Of a stretch of 47,052 nt of DNA, positions 1 to 8,871 are shown piece after piece. The DNA comes from Oceanobacillus arenosus (GTDB lineage: Bacteria; Bacillota; Bacilli; Bacillales; Amphibacillaceae). The notes under the pieces were generated by a model. The model made no database searches. It saw nothing but the letters and a program-made list of their open reading frames with translations, and was not told the origin of the DNA. Every line of letters begins with the position of its first letter. Position 1 is the stretch's first letter. Both the position numbers and the translations under genes were made by a program. The stretch is taken from assembly GCF_003369575.1 (NCBI RefSeq), contig NZ_PIOC01000025.1:7799-54850 (forward strand), read 5' to 3'.

Positions 1-78
1 TTTTTCTTTCCCATCCATGTTTCTAGTTATCCTATATTCTTTCCTATTGTAAATACCATAATTCCCCTGCTTTTTCAT
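1..78 (-). CDS. Second copy of the putative T7SS immunity protein, 3' part outside the window
   Basis: A 26-codon open frame starts with ATG at 78 and runs off the window edge. It begins MKKQGNYGIYNRKEY and later has TRNMDG. This lines up with the start of the neighbouring gene at 251-637 (MIKKGHYGIYNGTEY, TRAMDG), so it is almost certainly a tandem paralogue. A purine-rich AGGGA lies a few bases upstream of the ATG. Tandem immunity genes downstream of a polymorphic toxin are common, which fits its position as the last visible gene of the effector cassette. Whether the gene is intact cannot be seen. The homology to its neighbour is read directly; the immunity role is inferred from context. 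Confidence 0.6.
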   Translation of the reverse strand, partial: MKKQGNYGIYNRKEYRITRNMDGKEK

Positions 79-250
79 TAAGTTTTCCCTTTATATGCAC
101 CATATGTTCACTTGTTTTTCCATTAGTTTCGTTTCTGTTTACAATAAAACAATAGGGCAGGGAAAAGAATAAACAATTCCCCTCCTCACCCTTTTCATAA
201 TTAATAGATATTTACCCCAACATATATTCTTCTTAGATTGTGTATAAATA

Positions 251-637
251 CTATAATTTGATATCTCTTCTTTTTTCTATAATCGTTACTTCTTCCTTTG
301 GAACCCACTTTTCGTAATAATATTTATCTATCATTTTAAAATCATATTTTTTTGCTAAACTATTATTTCCAGTCCCTAGAGAGACTTTTCCATTCCGTTC
401 ACGAGGACTTATGTCAAATTGATGCCCCTTATATTCTGCTATTGGTTCTATTGTGTAATAATCTGTTAACTCTTCTAATTTAATTCTCTTTTTATATGCA
501 CCAGTTCCGTGCTTATCGATAAAACCATCTCTGACTTTCGATAAATCTCTCGTACCTATATAAAGATTTCCATCCATAGCTCTAGTTAATATATATTCTG
601 TCCCGTTATAAATTCCGTAGTGTCCCTTTTTTATCAT
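251..637 (-). CDS. Putative immunity protein of the T7SS toxin cassette
   Basis: A soluble protein of about 128 residues with no signal peptide or membrane segment. It is encoded directly downstream of the toxin candidate, which is where immunity proteins usually sit. The open frame extends to a GTG at 649, but that GTG overlaps the AAGGAG ribosome binding site. The ATG at 637 is correctly spaced and gives the N-terminus MIKKGHYGIYNG, matching the paralogue at 1-78. The sequence is rich in Lys, Tyr and Glu, with a repeated-looking pattern of short beta-prone segments (GHYGIYNG, YKGHQFDI). I recognise similarity to small proteins found beside Bacillus T7SS toxins but cannot name a Pfam family with certainty. 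Toxin neutralisation is inferred from position and the tandem duplication only. Confidence 0.6.
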   Translation of the reverse strand: MIKKGHYGIYNGTEYILTRAMDGNLYIGTRDLSKVRDGFIDKHGTGAYKKRIKLEELTDYYTIEPIAEYKGHQFDISPRERNGKVSLGTGNNSLAKKYDFKMIDKYYYEKWVPKEEVTIIEKRRDIKL

Positions 638-718
638 TATTATCAGCACTCCTTCTTTCCTTATATTTTTTATTCCTTAATATACTCCGTCAACTTAAAA
701 CCCAGTTAGAAACTAATG

Positions 719-2602
719 CTATTTTAATGGTTGAAAACGGCCTAACTCATAAATAGCCAATAACCTTTCTTTACCATTTTCAATTATATATAATTCTGCA
801 CCATCTTCTGGAATATATCTACCTTCATATTTCCACTCCGGAATAACTTCTCCGTTTCTTGAGCCTGTAAACCCATTAAGAGTACAAGGAGGTCCATCAT
901 CATTATTCCCTCCTAATCTCTTTCCGGTTGGAATTTTAAGTTGATCTTCATTTATGTTTATAGAATTAAATTTGATTTTCCCGTATGTAGTCCCACCTTC
1001 TGGAAATGGTCTCCACCCATCTGGGAAAGAATAATCTAATCGGAAGGATTCCACTACATCATCATAGCTTTTGATATGATCGACATCATCAGCCTTTGCA
1101 AGATAACCTCCTAACTCATAATAATCTCCATTTAAATATTTCTCTATGTCATGAGCAGGTATTGTTTTTTGCAATATTGTATCTGGAGTAGGCCTTGGAA
1201 CCGATTCTCTTATTTCTTTCATAATGACGAGTTCTGTCTCGGTTAGTTCGTCAATTGGTTTTAATTTTACTTGTTGAAATTTTTCTATGTTCCAATCGTA
1301 CTTTTGTAATATTTCACTTATTTGATTTTTAAAGGCCTTTGGCGAAACGGAAGGGTCTAGAACTTTAGTTACTCCGCCTATCTCCTCTCCTTTACTCAAC
1401 GCATTCTTAACCTTTCCTTCAAAGAAATGTGTATTCTCCGCAGGTATACGGACGTTTCCAACCCCATCCATCGCTACCATATTTCGAGTCGGTATAATGT
1501 TCTTCACGTTCGTCCATGTAGTATCTGCAGCTCTCCCAAGCTCTATTGCATCTCTCGCTAATTTATCTTTGGCTAGCTTGGTCGTATCTTTTATCACTGC
1601 TTCCGCATTTCGCAAGCGAACACTCGATTGTTTACTAGCTTCAATCACCATGTTCCCAGCACGATTCAATTCTCGCTTAACACTTGTTTTTATTCCCGCT
1701 TTCAAACCAAATTGTCCCATATTCGCTGCTTGATTGGCAACTCGTACGCCACTACTGAATTTCTTGATTCCAGCTACACCAGGGATGATATCCAGAGGCG
1801 CTAATGCCCCGCGGAACCAGCGTTCGCCAGTATCTAGTTCTCTACCAGAACTCCAATCTTCCCCCGAGATTGCAGAGCCTAATTCTAAGCCACCATATAC
1901 TCCTCCAAGTATCAAACCAGCTGGCGGACAAACTACTGCAACTCCGACAATGACAACCAGCGCAGCGATATTCACCCAGAATTCTTTGTTATGCTGTTGG
2001 TCTTTAATCGATTCGTATTCAAATGCATTCATATTTACAGCTGCCATTTGATATTCTTCGAAAGAAAATTCCTGTTCGGGATTTTGCGCCTTCCAGGTGT
2101 CATATTCAATCTTCAATTGGTCCCCATAAAAAGTATCCCCGCTGAACAAGTCTTCTAGGCTCACTTCGGTTTTAGGGACTTCCCGTTTTTCCTGCACACC
2201 TGGTCCATAGTAAATATATTGTTCCTCGGTCACCCCAATTCGATTTTTAGTTGTATAGCTGGAGATTGTCGCATTTCGCATTGCTTCTACAAATGCATCG
2301 ATATCTTCATAGAATGGCTGATCAATCGTGCGGTCTACGATATCACCAACTTTACCTGTAAAGTTGTGCATTACTTTAAAATCATCAAAGAATTCCTGGT
2401 ACTTACTTTCCCGGTCGATATGGGAAAAGGAAATAACGCCATCACTATCATATTTGCCGATATCGGATGCTGCGTCTTCCAGGTTCGCGGTAACATCTTT
2501 GAGGTTATCAATCATTCCTTTTCCCCAGCGACCTAACCCTACTAGATCGCCTATTCCTGATTTCATCTTCTCCCAGTCCGCTGCAATGTATTTTACATCC
2601 AT
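719..2602 (-). CDS. T7SS-associated polymorphic toxin candidate with pre-toxin (PT-TG-like) linker
   Basis: A 627-residue protein, the largest gene of the cassette. Residues 1-205 are mostly helical and acidic and probably serve as the T7SS targeting domain; I see no clear LXG motif. Residues 207-246 form a hydrophobic, Gly-rich stretch (ALVVIVGVAVVCPPAGLILG). Residues 255-280 contain TGERWFRGALAPLDIIPG, matching the PT-TG pre-toxin motif of polymorphic toxins. The variable C-terminal ~170 residues (IPAHDIEKYLNGDYYELGGY, NGFTGSRNG, IPEDGAELY) are the likely toxic domain; its activity is unknown. An ADP-ribosyltransferase fold is conceivable but unsupported. The start is ATG at 2602, seven bases after GGAGG; the in-frame TTG at 2608 overlaps the upstream TGA and sits too close to that site. 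It is translationally coupled to the small gene upstream. Confidence 0.75.
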   Translation of the reverse strand: MDVKYIAADWEKMKSGIGDLVGLGRWGKGMIDNLKDVTANLEDAASDIGKYDSDGVISFSHIDRESKYQEFFDDFKVMHNFTGKVGDIVDRTIDQPFYEDIDAFVEAMRNATISSYTTKNRIGVTEEQYIYYGPGVQEKREVPKTEVSLEDLFSGDTFYGDQLKIEYDTWKAQNPEQEFSFEEYQMAAVNMNAFEYESIKDQQHNKEFWVNIAALVVIVGVAVVCPPAGLILGGVYGGLELGSAISGEDWSSGRELDTGERWFRGALAPLDIIPGVAGIKKFSSGVRVANQAANMGQFGLKAGIKTSVKRELNRAGNMVIEASKQSSVRLRNAEAVIKDTTKLAKDKLARDAIELGRAADTTWTNVKNIIPTRNMVAMDGVGNVRIPAENTHFFEGKVKNALSKGEEIGGVTKVLDPSVSPKAFKNQISEILQKYDWNIEKFQQVKLKPIDELTETELVIMKEIRESVPRPTPDTILQKTIPAHDIEKYLNGDYYELGGYLAKADDVDHIKSYDDVVESFRLDYSFPDGWRPFPEGGTTYGKIKFNSININEDQLKIPTGKRLGGNNDDGPPCTLNGFTGSRNGEVIPEWKYEGRYIPEDGAELYIIENGKERLLAIYELGRFQPLK

Positions 2603-2604
2603 AG

Positions 2605-2931
2605 TCAAACCTCCAATTTCGCAATGATCTGTTCTGCGACTGCTTGGTCTGTTTCTATCATTGTGTTTAGAATATCAATTACTAGCGTTGATGCCCGGAC
2701 ATAGTTATCATATAAATCCATTAACTTTTCATTTGCTTCTGCATAAACTTCTATTGCTTCTTTTGCCTTTCCAGCTTCATAGTAGTTCAGCTTTCCTAAC
2801 TTGTTAATGTTGGGTGTTACATTGCTCTCCAGTTCCGTTATAATATCCTGTAACTGATTGAAAATGGTGGTCATCTCATCTGGGTTAAGGGTTATGTTCG
2901 CCCCTGTACCCCCTACTGCTATATTGGACAT
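2605..2931 (-). CDS. Small helical WXG100-like T7SS partner protein
   Basis: A 108-residue protein predicted to be two long helices (about residues 18-50 and 54-105), the size and shape of WXG100/Lap-type partners. The usual W-x-G turn is replaced by a KLNYYEAGKA stretch, so this is a diverged member. It starts at ATG 2931, immediately after the TAA of the upstream gene, with AAGGAGG eight bases upstream. Its stop touches the start of the toxin gene, so the two are probably made in equal amounts. By analogy with the alpha-helical partners of LXG effectors, it likely binds the N-terminal domain of the toxin and targets the pair to EssC. That role is inferred; the small size, helical character and coupling are seen. 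Confidence 0.65.
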   Translation of the reverse strand: MSNIAVGGTGANITLNPDEMTTIFNQLQDIITELESNVTPNINKLGKLNYYEAGKAKEAIEVYAEANEKLMDLYDNYVRASTLVIDILNTMIETDQAVAEQIIAKLEV

Positions 2932-3636
2932 TTATTGTGCCTCCTTGTAAGGAAATTCCATTTCATCAAAGAGTACTTTTAAAAACCAGTATTGACTTGC
3001 ATGATAATATTTTCTTTGAACAGCATCTACCATAATTAACTTTTCATTCTTCGTAAAAATTAGCCACTGCTGATAATAGGCCGGGTTCGTAATTTCCTGA
3101 CGCGCTTCACTCAAATGAAACATTTCAAGATTGGTGAGCATATTACCTAGTTCTAATTGTTCCGTTTCATGTCTTTCTTGATGCGACAATTCCTCTTTTA
3201 GAAAGCTTTTTTCTTTTTCCTGAGGTTCTCTCGAGATAATCGGAAACTTTTCTCCCAGCATTTTTAAAACAATTGCTTTGGAAACGACAAATAGTTTATA
3301 TAAAGATTGCTCTTCTATTTCGATCATTAAAATTAATTCATCATCATTATGCTCACTGAATGCAAACATCAAATTATTGATTCGAACGTACTTTTTACTC
3401 TGATGGTAATATTCCATTGCTTGAATAATCATTGCTCCAGCCTTTGTTATTTTCCCATCTGCTGTTAGGATTTCTTTTTCTATTAACCGTTTATGTGCTT
3501 CGTCAAATACTTCTTGCCCTCTTAATTGGTAAATCTGTTTTTCAGGAAGACCGAAAAGTACATTTCCTCCGAATGCTGCCGCTAATAAATAAAGTTCCGG
3601 TACACTAAATGCATCTGTTGCGTGATATGTCGTCAT
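2932..3636 (-). CDS. DUF5081-type T7SS accessory protein, EspG-like candidate
   Basis: A 234-residue soluble protein with the order: a helical N-terminal winged-helix-like region (VFDEAHKRLIEKEILTADGK, typical of a helix-turn-helix followed by a wing), a beta-rich middle (YVRINNLMFAFSEHNDDELI) and a C-terminal portion with ITNPAYYQQWLIF. I associate it with the DUF5081 family found in Bacillus and Listeria T7SS clusters, from memory. The arrangement recalls mycobacterial EspG, a cytosolic chaperone for ESX substrates, and a chaperone role for the adjacent small helical proteins and toxin is plausible. Its ATG overlaps the preceding stop as ATGA and the next gene follows with zero spacing, so it is tightly embedded in the cassette. 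The family call is moderately sure; the chaperone function is inference. Confidence 0.6.
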   Translation of the reverse strand: MTTYHATDAFSVPELYLLAAAFGGNVLFGLPEKQIYQLRGQEVFDEAHKRLIEKEILTADGKITKAGAMIIQAMEYYHQSKKYVRINNLMFAFSEHNDDELILMIEIEEQSLYKLFVVSKAIVLKMLGEKFPIISREPQEKEKSFLKEELSHQERHETEQLELGNMLTNLEMFHLSEARQEITNPAYYQQWLIFTKNEKLIMVDAVQRKYYHASQYWFLKVLFDEMEFPYKEAQ

Positions 3637-3932
3637 AGGTTTCTCACTTCTTTCACAGAGCTGTCCTTGCTAAAATCATCTACATAACGATCCAGATTAT
3701 TTAAGGCCTTTTTTTGTAGCGCTACTGCTGACTTTAAATCGTTATGATACTGATAAATAATATCAAGGTAGCTAATAAAACTATCCCGCGACTTTCCACT
3801 CCACTTTGCAGATTGAACAAAAGATAGCAGCTGCTCACATTGCTGATAAGATGCATTAATGGATTTCTCCACTGCTTGTGCTGCTACTTTCGCTTCATTC
3901 AGTTTGCGACCATCAATTCTAACATCACCCAT
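3633..3932 (-). CDS. WXG100-like protein with WSG motif
   Basis: A 99-residue helical hairpin candidate. Residues 9-40 and 50-95 are helix-prone and flank a SAKWSGKSRDSF turn with the hallmark Trp-x-Gly (WSG). It differs from EsxA of this locus (WEG), so it is a dedicated partner rather than a copy. The N-terminus MGDVRIDGRKLNEA resembles the short WXG-like proteins encoded next to T7SS toxins in Bacillus. It overlaps the upstream coiled-coil gene by 8 bases and shares an ATGA junction with the DUF5081-type gene, so the whole set is translationally coupled. Its probable role is dimerisation with a partner for export through EssC. Confidence 0.75.
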   Translation of the reverse strand: MGDVRIDGRKLNEAKVAAQAVEKSINASYQQCEQLLSFVQSAKWSGKSRDSFISYLDIIYQYHNDLKSAVALQKKALNNLDRYVDDFSKDSSVKEVRNL

Positions 3933-4314
3933 TTCTCATCCGCTCCAATCTCTCTTTCATTTCTTTTTCCCTCTCGGCTCTTTCCGCCTCTGCTTCTTTG
4001 ATTGCCAGGTTTTTGTAATATTCATACCGCTGATAGGCTTGTGTAGCTGCATTCGCGAGTTCACTTCTTTTATTCTTTTCGTAATCAAAATACCTGTTTA
4101 ATTCTCGATTTAATTCCTCGCGTTTTACCTCAAAATCATTGGAAGGTATTTTGGAATTAGATAGAAAAGGGACCGTATGAACATAACTTGAATATGCTCC
4201 CTCCGCTTCTCTAACCTTTTTGTCATGTTCTGCTTTTGCATCCTGCAATTTTTGATAGAGCTTATGATAGTCATCTCTTTTCTTCTCTGCGTCCGTTCTG
4301 AACCAACCAAACAT
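3925..4314 (-). CDS. Charged coiled-coil protein of the T7SS cassette
   Basis: A 129-residue, highly charged protein that starts MFGWFRTDAEKK and is almost entirely helix-forming, with long runs rich in Lys, Glu and Arg (AEAERAEREKEMKERLERM at the end). The central SNSKIPSNDF segment is the only obvious break, so it probably forms an antiparallel helical hairpin like the DUF5082/YwqH-type proteins beside LXG toxins. That family assignment is tentative. The start is ATG at 4314, eight bases after AAAGGAG; the in-frame GTG at 4323 overlaps this site. It lies 10-20 bases after essC and begins the accessory cassette. No signal peptide or membrane segment. Confidence 0.6.
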   Translation of the reverse strand: MFGWFRTDAEKKRDDYHKLYQKLQDAKAEHDKKVREAEGAYSSYVHTVPFLSNSKIPSNDFEVKREELNRELNRYFDYEKNKRSELANAATQAYQRYEYYKNLAIKEAEAERAEREKEMKERLERMRNG

Positions 4315-4332
4315 ATGAATCACTCCTTTATA

Positions 4333-7300
4333 TTAAAAAGGTGCTGCAATTTTTATTTTTTCTGCCTTACCATGTTGAATATAATAAGCTTCATATGGAA
4401 GCAAGCCTTTCTCTCGATATGGTCGATTAACAACTTCCAAAATATTTTGATCCGATACTCTTCCAATAACGACACCGTTTTTCTGCTTCTTAACCATTTG
4501 CGTAATATCATCATACAATCGATCAATGGAACTGTGGACAGCTCCAATGATAAAGTGAATACCCATTCGTGATCCGTTTTCGATAAGTTTTGCAAAAGTA
4601 GTTTGAGCGGTTAACGACAAGGTCTCAATGACATATGATACGTCGGTTACTAACACGATCATAGGTCGAATCTCTTTGGTAAATTTACTTATCGTTGCTT
4701 GCCCATGAGCGGTATTCTGTACCTCTCGAATTGCATCTTGTCTTGCCTCAAATAGGTTTTGAACCCGCTCTACAAATTCCTCCAAAGCAGTTGCACCGTC
4801 TGCATAAATATCTACATACTCTTTATATTTACCAAATGTTACAGAAGCGTTATCTACCAACCCTACATCCATTCGTTCATTCATTGAAATACTAGTAATT
4901 AATGTCAAGAATGTTTGCTCTACAGGATCGAGTAAATCACCTAAAATTAATGTATTTTGATCCCTTGTTACATCTAGATCAACAGGTTCCACTACTTCAA
5001 AGTCTACCGCAAACGGGATTCCTCCCTCAGTAATGATAGCTTTCGTCTTTTGATCCTTAATGAATTCTGTATATAGTAGTTTTTCAGGAACCATTGGTAT
5101 TTCCTCAGGCCGCTCTCCTGCCCAATACGCGTCCATTTCTTTCGCAATCTCTTGAATCGAATCAATGATCTCCAGTGCTCCTTCACCTTTCGTCGGTAAC
5201 ATTGTCTGAAACAATGCTGGTTCCTCCAGTTTAACGAGACCACGACCAGATATTTCTTCTAATTCAATATCTGTTCTTCCCACAATGGACCGCACTTCTG
5301 TTGATTCAATTAAGTAGAGTGCAATTTGTGTTTTTATGTTGGAGAGCAATGGCATCCGCATTGCACCTTGTCTTCCAGCGCTAATTGCCAAGTGTAAACC
5401 AATACTTGAGCCTTCACGTGCGATTTGTGTCATTAATTTCTCAAATTCCTCTGAGAAATCTGTATCGCGAACAGAATCAAAGTTATCTATCACGATGCAT
5501 ATGTTAGGAACCATCTCGCCACTAGCCTTCTCATACATCTCAATATTGGCTACACCATATTTACTAAGCTTCTGTTTGCGTTCTTTTATTTTATTTGATA
5601 ATAAACGAATCAGTTTACCTACCTTTTCTACTTCATCTACTAAGATAGTATCCGCAACATGTGGAATGTTCTTCAATGGCAATAGACCATTTGTTCCAAA
5701 ATCGAGTAAGTATACATGTAAATGTTCTGGATTGTGCTGACGAACTAAGTCCATTACGACCGTTTGTAAAAAAGTTGACTTTCCATATCCAGGGCTTGAG
5801 AAAACAGCGATATGTCCATCTTTCGATAAATCAAGTGTTAACGGTGTTTGTGCCTGTAATTCAGGTTGATCTAATAGACCAATTGTCGCTCTTAATGGCT
5901 TCTTCGGCTCGTGCCATGCTTCCTTAAACGATACTGGATGCAGGTCCTGAGCAAAAATCCGTTCTGGAAGGGGTGGCAGCCATGGACGCGCTAACGGCTC
6001 AATCTGCTGTTTTTCCGTATAGTCGGCAATATAATCAATTACTGCATCGAGTTCTGTCGGTGTTTTTTCAACTACTTCTTTATGTTCTAATCCACTTAAA
6101 TCCTCTGTCAAAATATCATATTGTCCAAGATCATTAATGGCGTAAATGGTAGTATCCACATATTCCTGATCCTCTTTGTCAGGTACATAGTCCGCTCCAC
6201 TCCATGCACTTTGAAATAACTCATAGATCTCGTTATTCCCTACTTGTAAATAAGCACGACCCGCTAACGTAATTTCTGCAGCGTCTGGTGTTTTTAGTAT
6301 CTCATTGGAATCACCAGCATTTTGTACTTTAAGTGCAAGCTTGAATTTCGAATTCGACCAGATTTGATCGTCGACAACACCACTCGGCTTTTGTGTTGCT
6401 AGGATAAGATGTATCCCTAATGAGCGGCCGATTCTCGCTGTTGAGACAAGCTCTTTCATAAAATCTGGTTGTTCCGATTTCAATTCCGCGAATTCGTCTG
6501 AGATCAGGAATAGATGTGGCATGGCTTCCTTTGCCTTCCCTTGCTTATAAAGTTTTTGATATTGGTTAATATGATTGACATTATGTTCACCGAAAAGTCG
6601 CTGCCTTTTCTGTAATTCTGCTTTTATCGATGCAAGTGCACGCATCGATTGTGCCCTGTCCAAGTTCGTAATTGTTCCAAGTAAATGTGGCATGTTTTTG
6701 AATAAATTTGCCATCCCGCCACCCTTATAGTCAATAAGTAAGAATGCCACTTCGTATGGGTGAAAGTTAACTGCAAGAGATAAAATATAAGATTGAATAA
6801 TTTCAGATTTACCTGAACCAGTCGTACCAGCAACTAAGCCATGGGGACCATGTGCCTTCTCATGTAAATTTAGCTGTACAATATCCTCCTTGCCCCGAAG
6901 ACCGAGTGGAACTGCCAGGCTCTTGTATGTTTCATTTACATTCCAGCGTTCAGAAATTGCCAATTCTTCAACCTTTTCCACTCCATACATTTCAAGAAAT
7001 GTAACACTTTCTGGTATTGAGTTCTTTAAATTTTGCAGATGGTTAATTGGTGCTAGTGCTCGAGAGATTACTTCTTTATTAAAACCTTCAGGAAAATGGT
7101 CTGGTGTAAATTCCTTATTTACAAGTTCTCCTTCTTCCAAAATGATTTTACCGTCATTCGAATCCCGAATATCAATTACCGTTTTTACATGCTCTGGTAA
7201 TGCATGCATGACATCCTGAACAAATATTAGCGATACACCCATTTCACTTGGATCCTCATTAAAGAATTCCATAATCGTATGATCCAAAATTAATTTCTCA

Positions 7301-8832
7301 TCTGTAATAAACACGATGTAATGCGGTGAAAAATAGGTTTTCTCATGTTTATTCGTGTTTTCATCCAGCACTTGCTTTCGTTCTTTCAATAGCTGATAAA
7401 GTGAATGAAGGACCTGATCCCGGGACCGCTCATGGTAAACAAAGCCACGAACATTTACATCCCGTACACTTGCGTGTGGCAGCCAGCGCATCCATTGCCA
7501 TTCCTCTTTTTCTTCCTCTGGGAAAACCGTAATGAATTGTACATCATGATAGCTATGAAACAAGGAAAGTTGCATAATCAATAATTGCAATTGCTCTAAT
7601 ACGAGCTTTCTTTGACCGATATAGCCAACAGGTCCCTTCATTAAGGAAGTAACTACAGGCACCTCTTCAATCTCTTTATATTGTGAAAGTAATAACCTTG
7701 CAGCATCTACAAGCTCATCCTTTTCCTGTGTAAATTCCTCTTCATTAAATTCAATATCGAAGCTGGATTTAACCTTACCAAGACCAGTGCGAAAACTTAA
7801 GAAATCATGATGATACATCGTCTTTTCAAAAATGCGTGCTTTCACACCTACAGCCATATCTCTGATTTCTTCTACACCCGGATAATGAAACATCAATGCA
7901 TGTCGCTGTTCTTCACTTGTAAGAAATAATTCCTTTGTCTTACGTTGTAAATAAGCCTTATAGCTCTCTTTTCTATCCTTCATATTTTCTTTATACTGTT
8001 TTACACTTTTCATATAGGAGGTGATGGAAAAAATAATCGTTACAACCGTCATTGAAAGCATTACCATTATGTATATGCCTCTTGGTTGAACGAGCGAAAT
8101 AAGAACGAGCGCTGCAATCATAACTAGTGGCGGCACAATCGTTCGAGCCAATTGTTCGCTTGGTTTAGATGGTTTTTGAGATGGTTTTGCTATCGTACGT
8201 TTATCAATCGGTTCCCGATAAATGATTCTTGGAGAACGATGATAGTCCGGGTACTCCCCATCGTAAAGATTTTTCATTTCCACTAGCTCCACCAATTTGG
8301 TACGGAATTGCTTAGCAGTAATTACTTGAATCGTTAGATCATTAACAATGATGATCATACCACCCACAAATAATTGATCACCAGGCGCTAACGTTATGCT
8401 GCCTTTCTCGAGTGAAAAATTATGGTAAACATTTCCCTGTTGAATTTCTAAATGAAAGGCTAGACTCGGGTCTTCTCTAATTAAAACAAAATCCGCCATC
8501 AATTGGTCTGTATGGATATCATCATATTCATTTGCACTAAAGGTTACAGCTGTTTTGCCAGCAATATCATACAAATACGTTTCTTCTGCATTGATTAAAT
8601 AAAAATCCATCGTTTGACCCGAAACCTCGATGCTTAATTGATCTTGAATTTGCTTCCCGTCTACATCACAATGGATTCCATCCCATTCCACTGTGTAGGA
8701 ACGATCAATAGAAGAAAACGTAATCGAAGCTGACCATTCGTTGCTTATCGTTACTTGCTTTTGTATATTTTTGAATAAATGGCATTTATGCAGTTCATTA
8801 TTATAGGCTATCATGAGTATTTTCATTGCCAT
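4333..8832 (-). CDS. essC: EssC/YukBA, FtsK/SpoIIIE-type motor ATPase of the T7SS
   Basis: A 1499-residue membrane-anchored coupling ATPase that recognises WXG100 and effector substrates and drives export. The N-terminal ~190 residues form the two FHA-like domains. Two membrane segments lie at about 230-272. The first FtsK/SpoIIIE domain has Walker A GTTGSGKS at 669-676 and Walker B LFLISDEF. The second has SPGYGKST at 1013-1020 and Walker B ICIVIDNF. The third C-terminal domain lacks a canonical Walker A (ILGDLLDPVEQ) but keeps a Walker B-like MIVLVTDV, as is usual for EssC. The length matches Bacillus and Staphylococcus homologues. It lies 39 bases after essB. The C-terminal region of EssC is strain-variable in Staphylococcus and pairs with specific downstream effector genes, which fits the cassette that follows. 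Confidence 0.96.
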   Translation of the reverse strand: MAMKILMIAYNNELHKCHLFKNIQKQVTISNEWSASITFSSIDRSYTVEWDGIHCDVDGKQIQDQLSIEVSGQTMDFYLINAEETYLYDIAGKTAVTFSANEYDDIHTDQLMADFVLIREDPSLAFHLEIQQGNVYHNFSLEKGSITLAPGDQLFVGGMIIIVNDLTIQVITAKQFRTKLVELVEMKNLYDGEYPDYHRSPRIIYREPIDKRTIAKPSQKPSKPSEQLARTIVPPLVMIAALVLISLVQPRGIYIMVMLSMTVVTIIFSITSYMKSVKQYKENMKDRKESYKAYLQRKTKELFLTSEEQRHALMFHYPGVEEIRDMAVGVKARIFEKTMYHHDFLSFRTGLGKVKSSFDIEFNEEEFTQEKDELVDAARLLLSQYKEIEEVPVVTSLMKGPVGYIGQRKLVLEQLQLLIMQLSLFHSYHDVQFITVFPEEEKEEWQWMRWLPHASVRDVNVRGFVYHERSRDQVLHSLYQLLKERKQVLDENTNKHEKTYFSPHYIVFITDEKLILDHTIMEFFNEDPSEMGVSLIFVQDVMHALPEHVKTVIDIRDSNDGKIILEEGELVNKEFTPDHFPEGFNKEVISRALAPINHLQNLKNSIPESVTFLEMYGVEKVEELAISERWNVNETYKSLAVPLGLRGKEDIVQLNLHEKAHGPHGLVAGTTGSGKSEIIQSYILSLAVNFHPYEVAFLLIDYKGGGMANLFKNMPHLLGTITNLDRAQSMRALASIKAELQKRQRLFGEHNVNHINQYQKLYKQGKAKEAMPHLFLISDEFAELKSEQPDFMKELVSTARIGRSLGIHLILATQKPSGVVDDQIWSNSKFKLALKVQNAGDSNEILKTPDAAEITLAGRAYLQVGNNEIYELFQSAWSGADYVPDKEDQEYVDTTIYAINDLGQYDILTEDLSGLEHKEVVEKTPTELDAVIDYIADYTEKQQIEPLARPWLPPLPERIFAQDLHPVSFKEAWHEPKKPLRATIGLLDQPELQAQTPLTLDLSKDGHIAVFSSPGYGKSTFLQTVVMDLVRQHNPEHLHVYLLDFGTNGLLPLKNIPHVADTILVDEVEKVGKLIRLLSNKIKERKQKLSKYGVANIEMYEKASGEMVPNICIVIDNFDSVRDTDFSEEFEKLMTQIAREGSSIGLHLAISAGRQGAMRMPLLSNIKTQIALYLIESTEVRSIVGRTDIELEEISGRGLVKLEEPALFQTMLPTKGEGALEIIDSIQEIAKEMDAYWAGERPEEIPMVPEKLLYTEFIKDQKTKAIITEGGIPFAVDFEVVEPVDLDVTRDQNTLILGDLLDPVEQTFLTLITSISMNERMDVGLVDNASVTFGKYKEYVDIYADGATALEEFVERVQNLFEARQDAIREVQNTAHGQATISKFTKEIRPMIVLVTDVSYVIETLSLTAQTTFAKLIENGSRMGIHFIIGAVHSSIDRLYDDITQMVKKQKNGVVIGRVSDQNILEVVNRPYREKGLLPYEAYYIQHGKAEKIKIAAPF

Positions 8833-8871
8833 CTTTTGCTTCCTCTCTAATCCAGTCTATCAAGGTTGACT

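Noticed and set aside
719..2602. ADP-ribosyltransferase activity for the toxin C-terminus
   Set aside because: A GFTGS segment followed by an acidic stretch is suggestive, but a clear R, STS and ExE triad could not be located, so I left the activity open.
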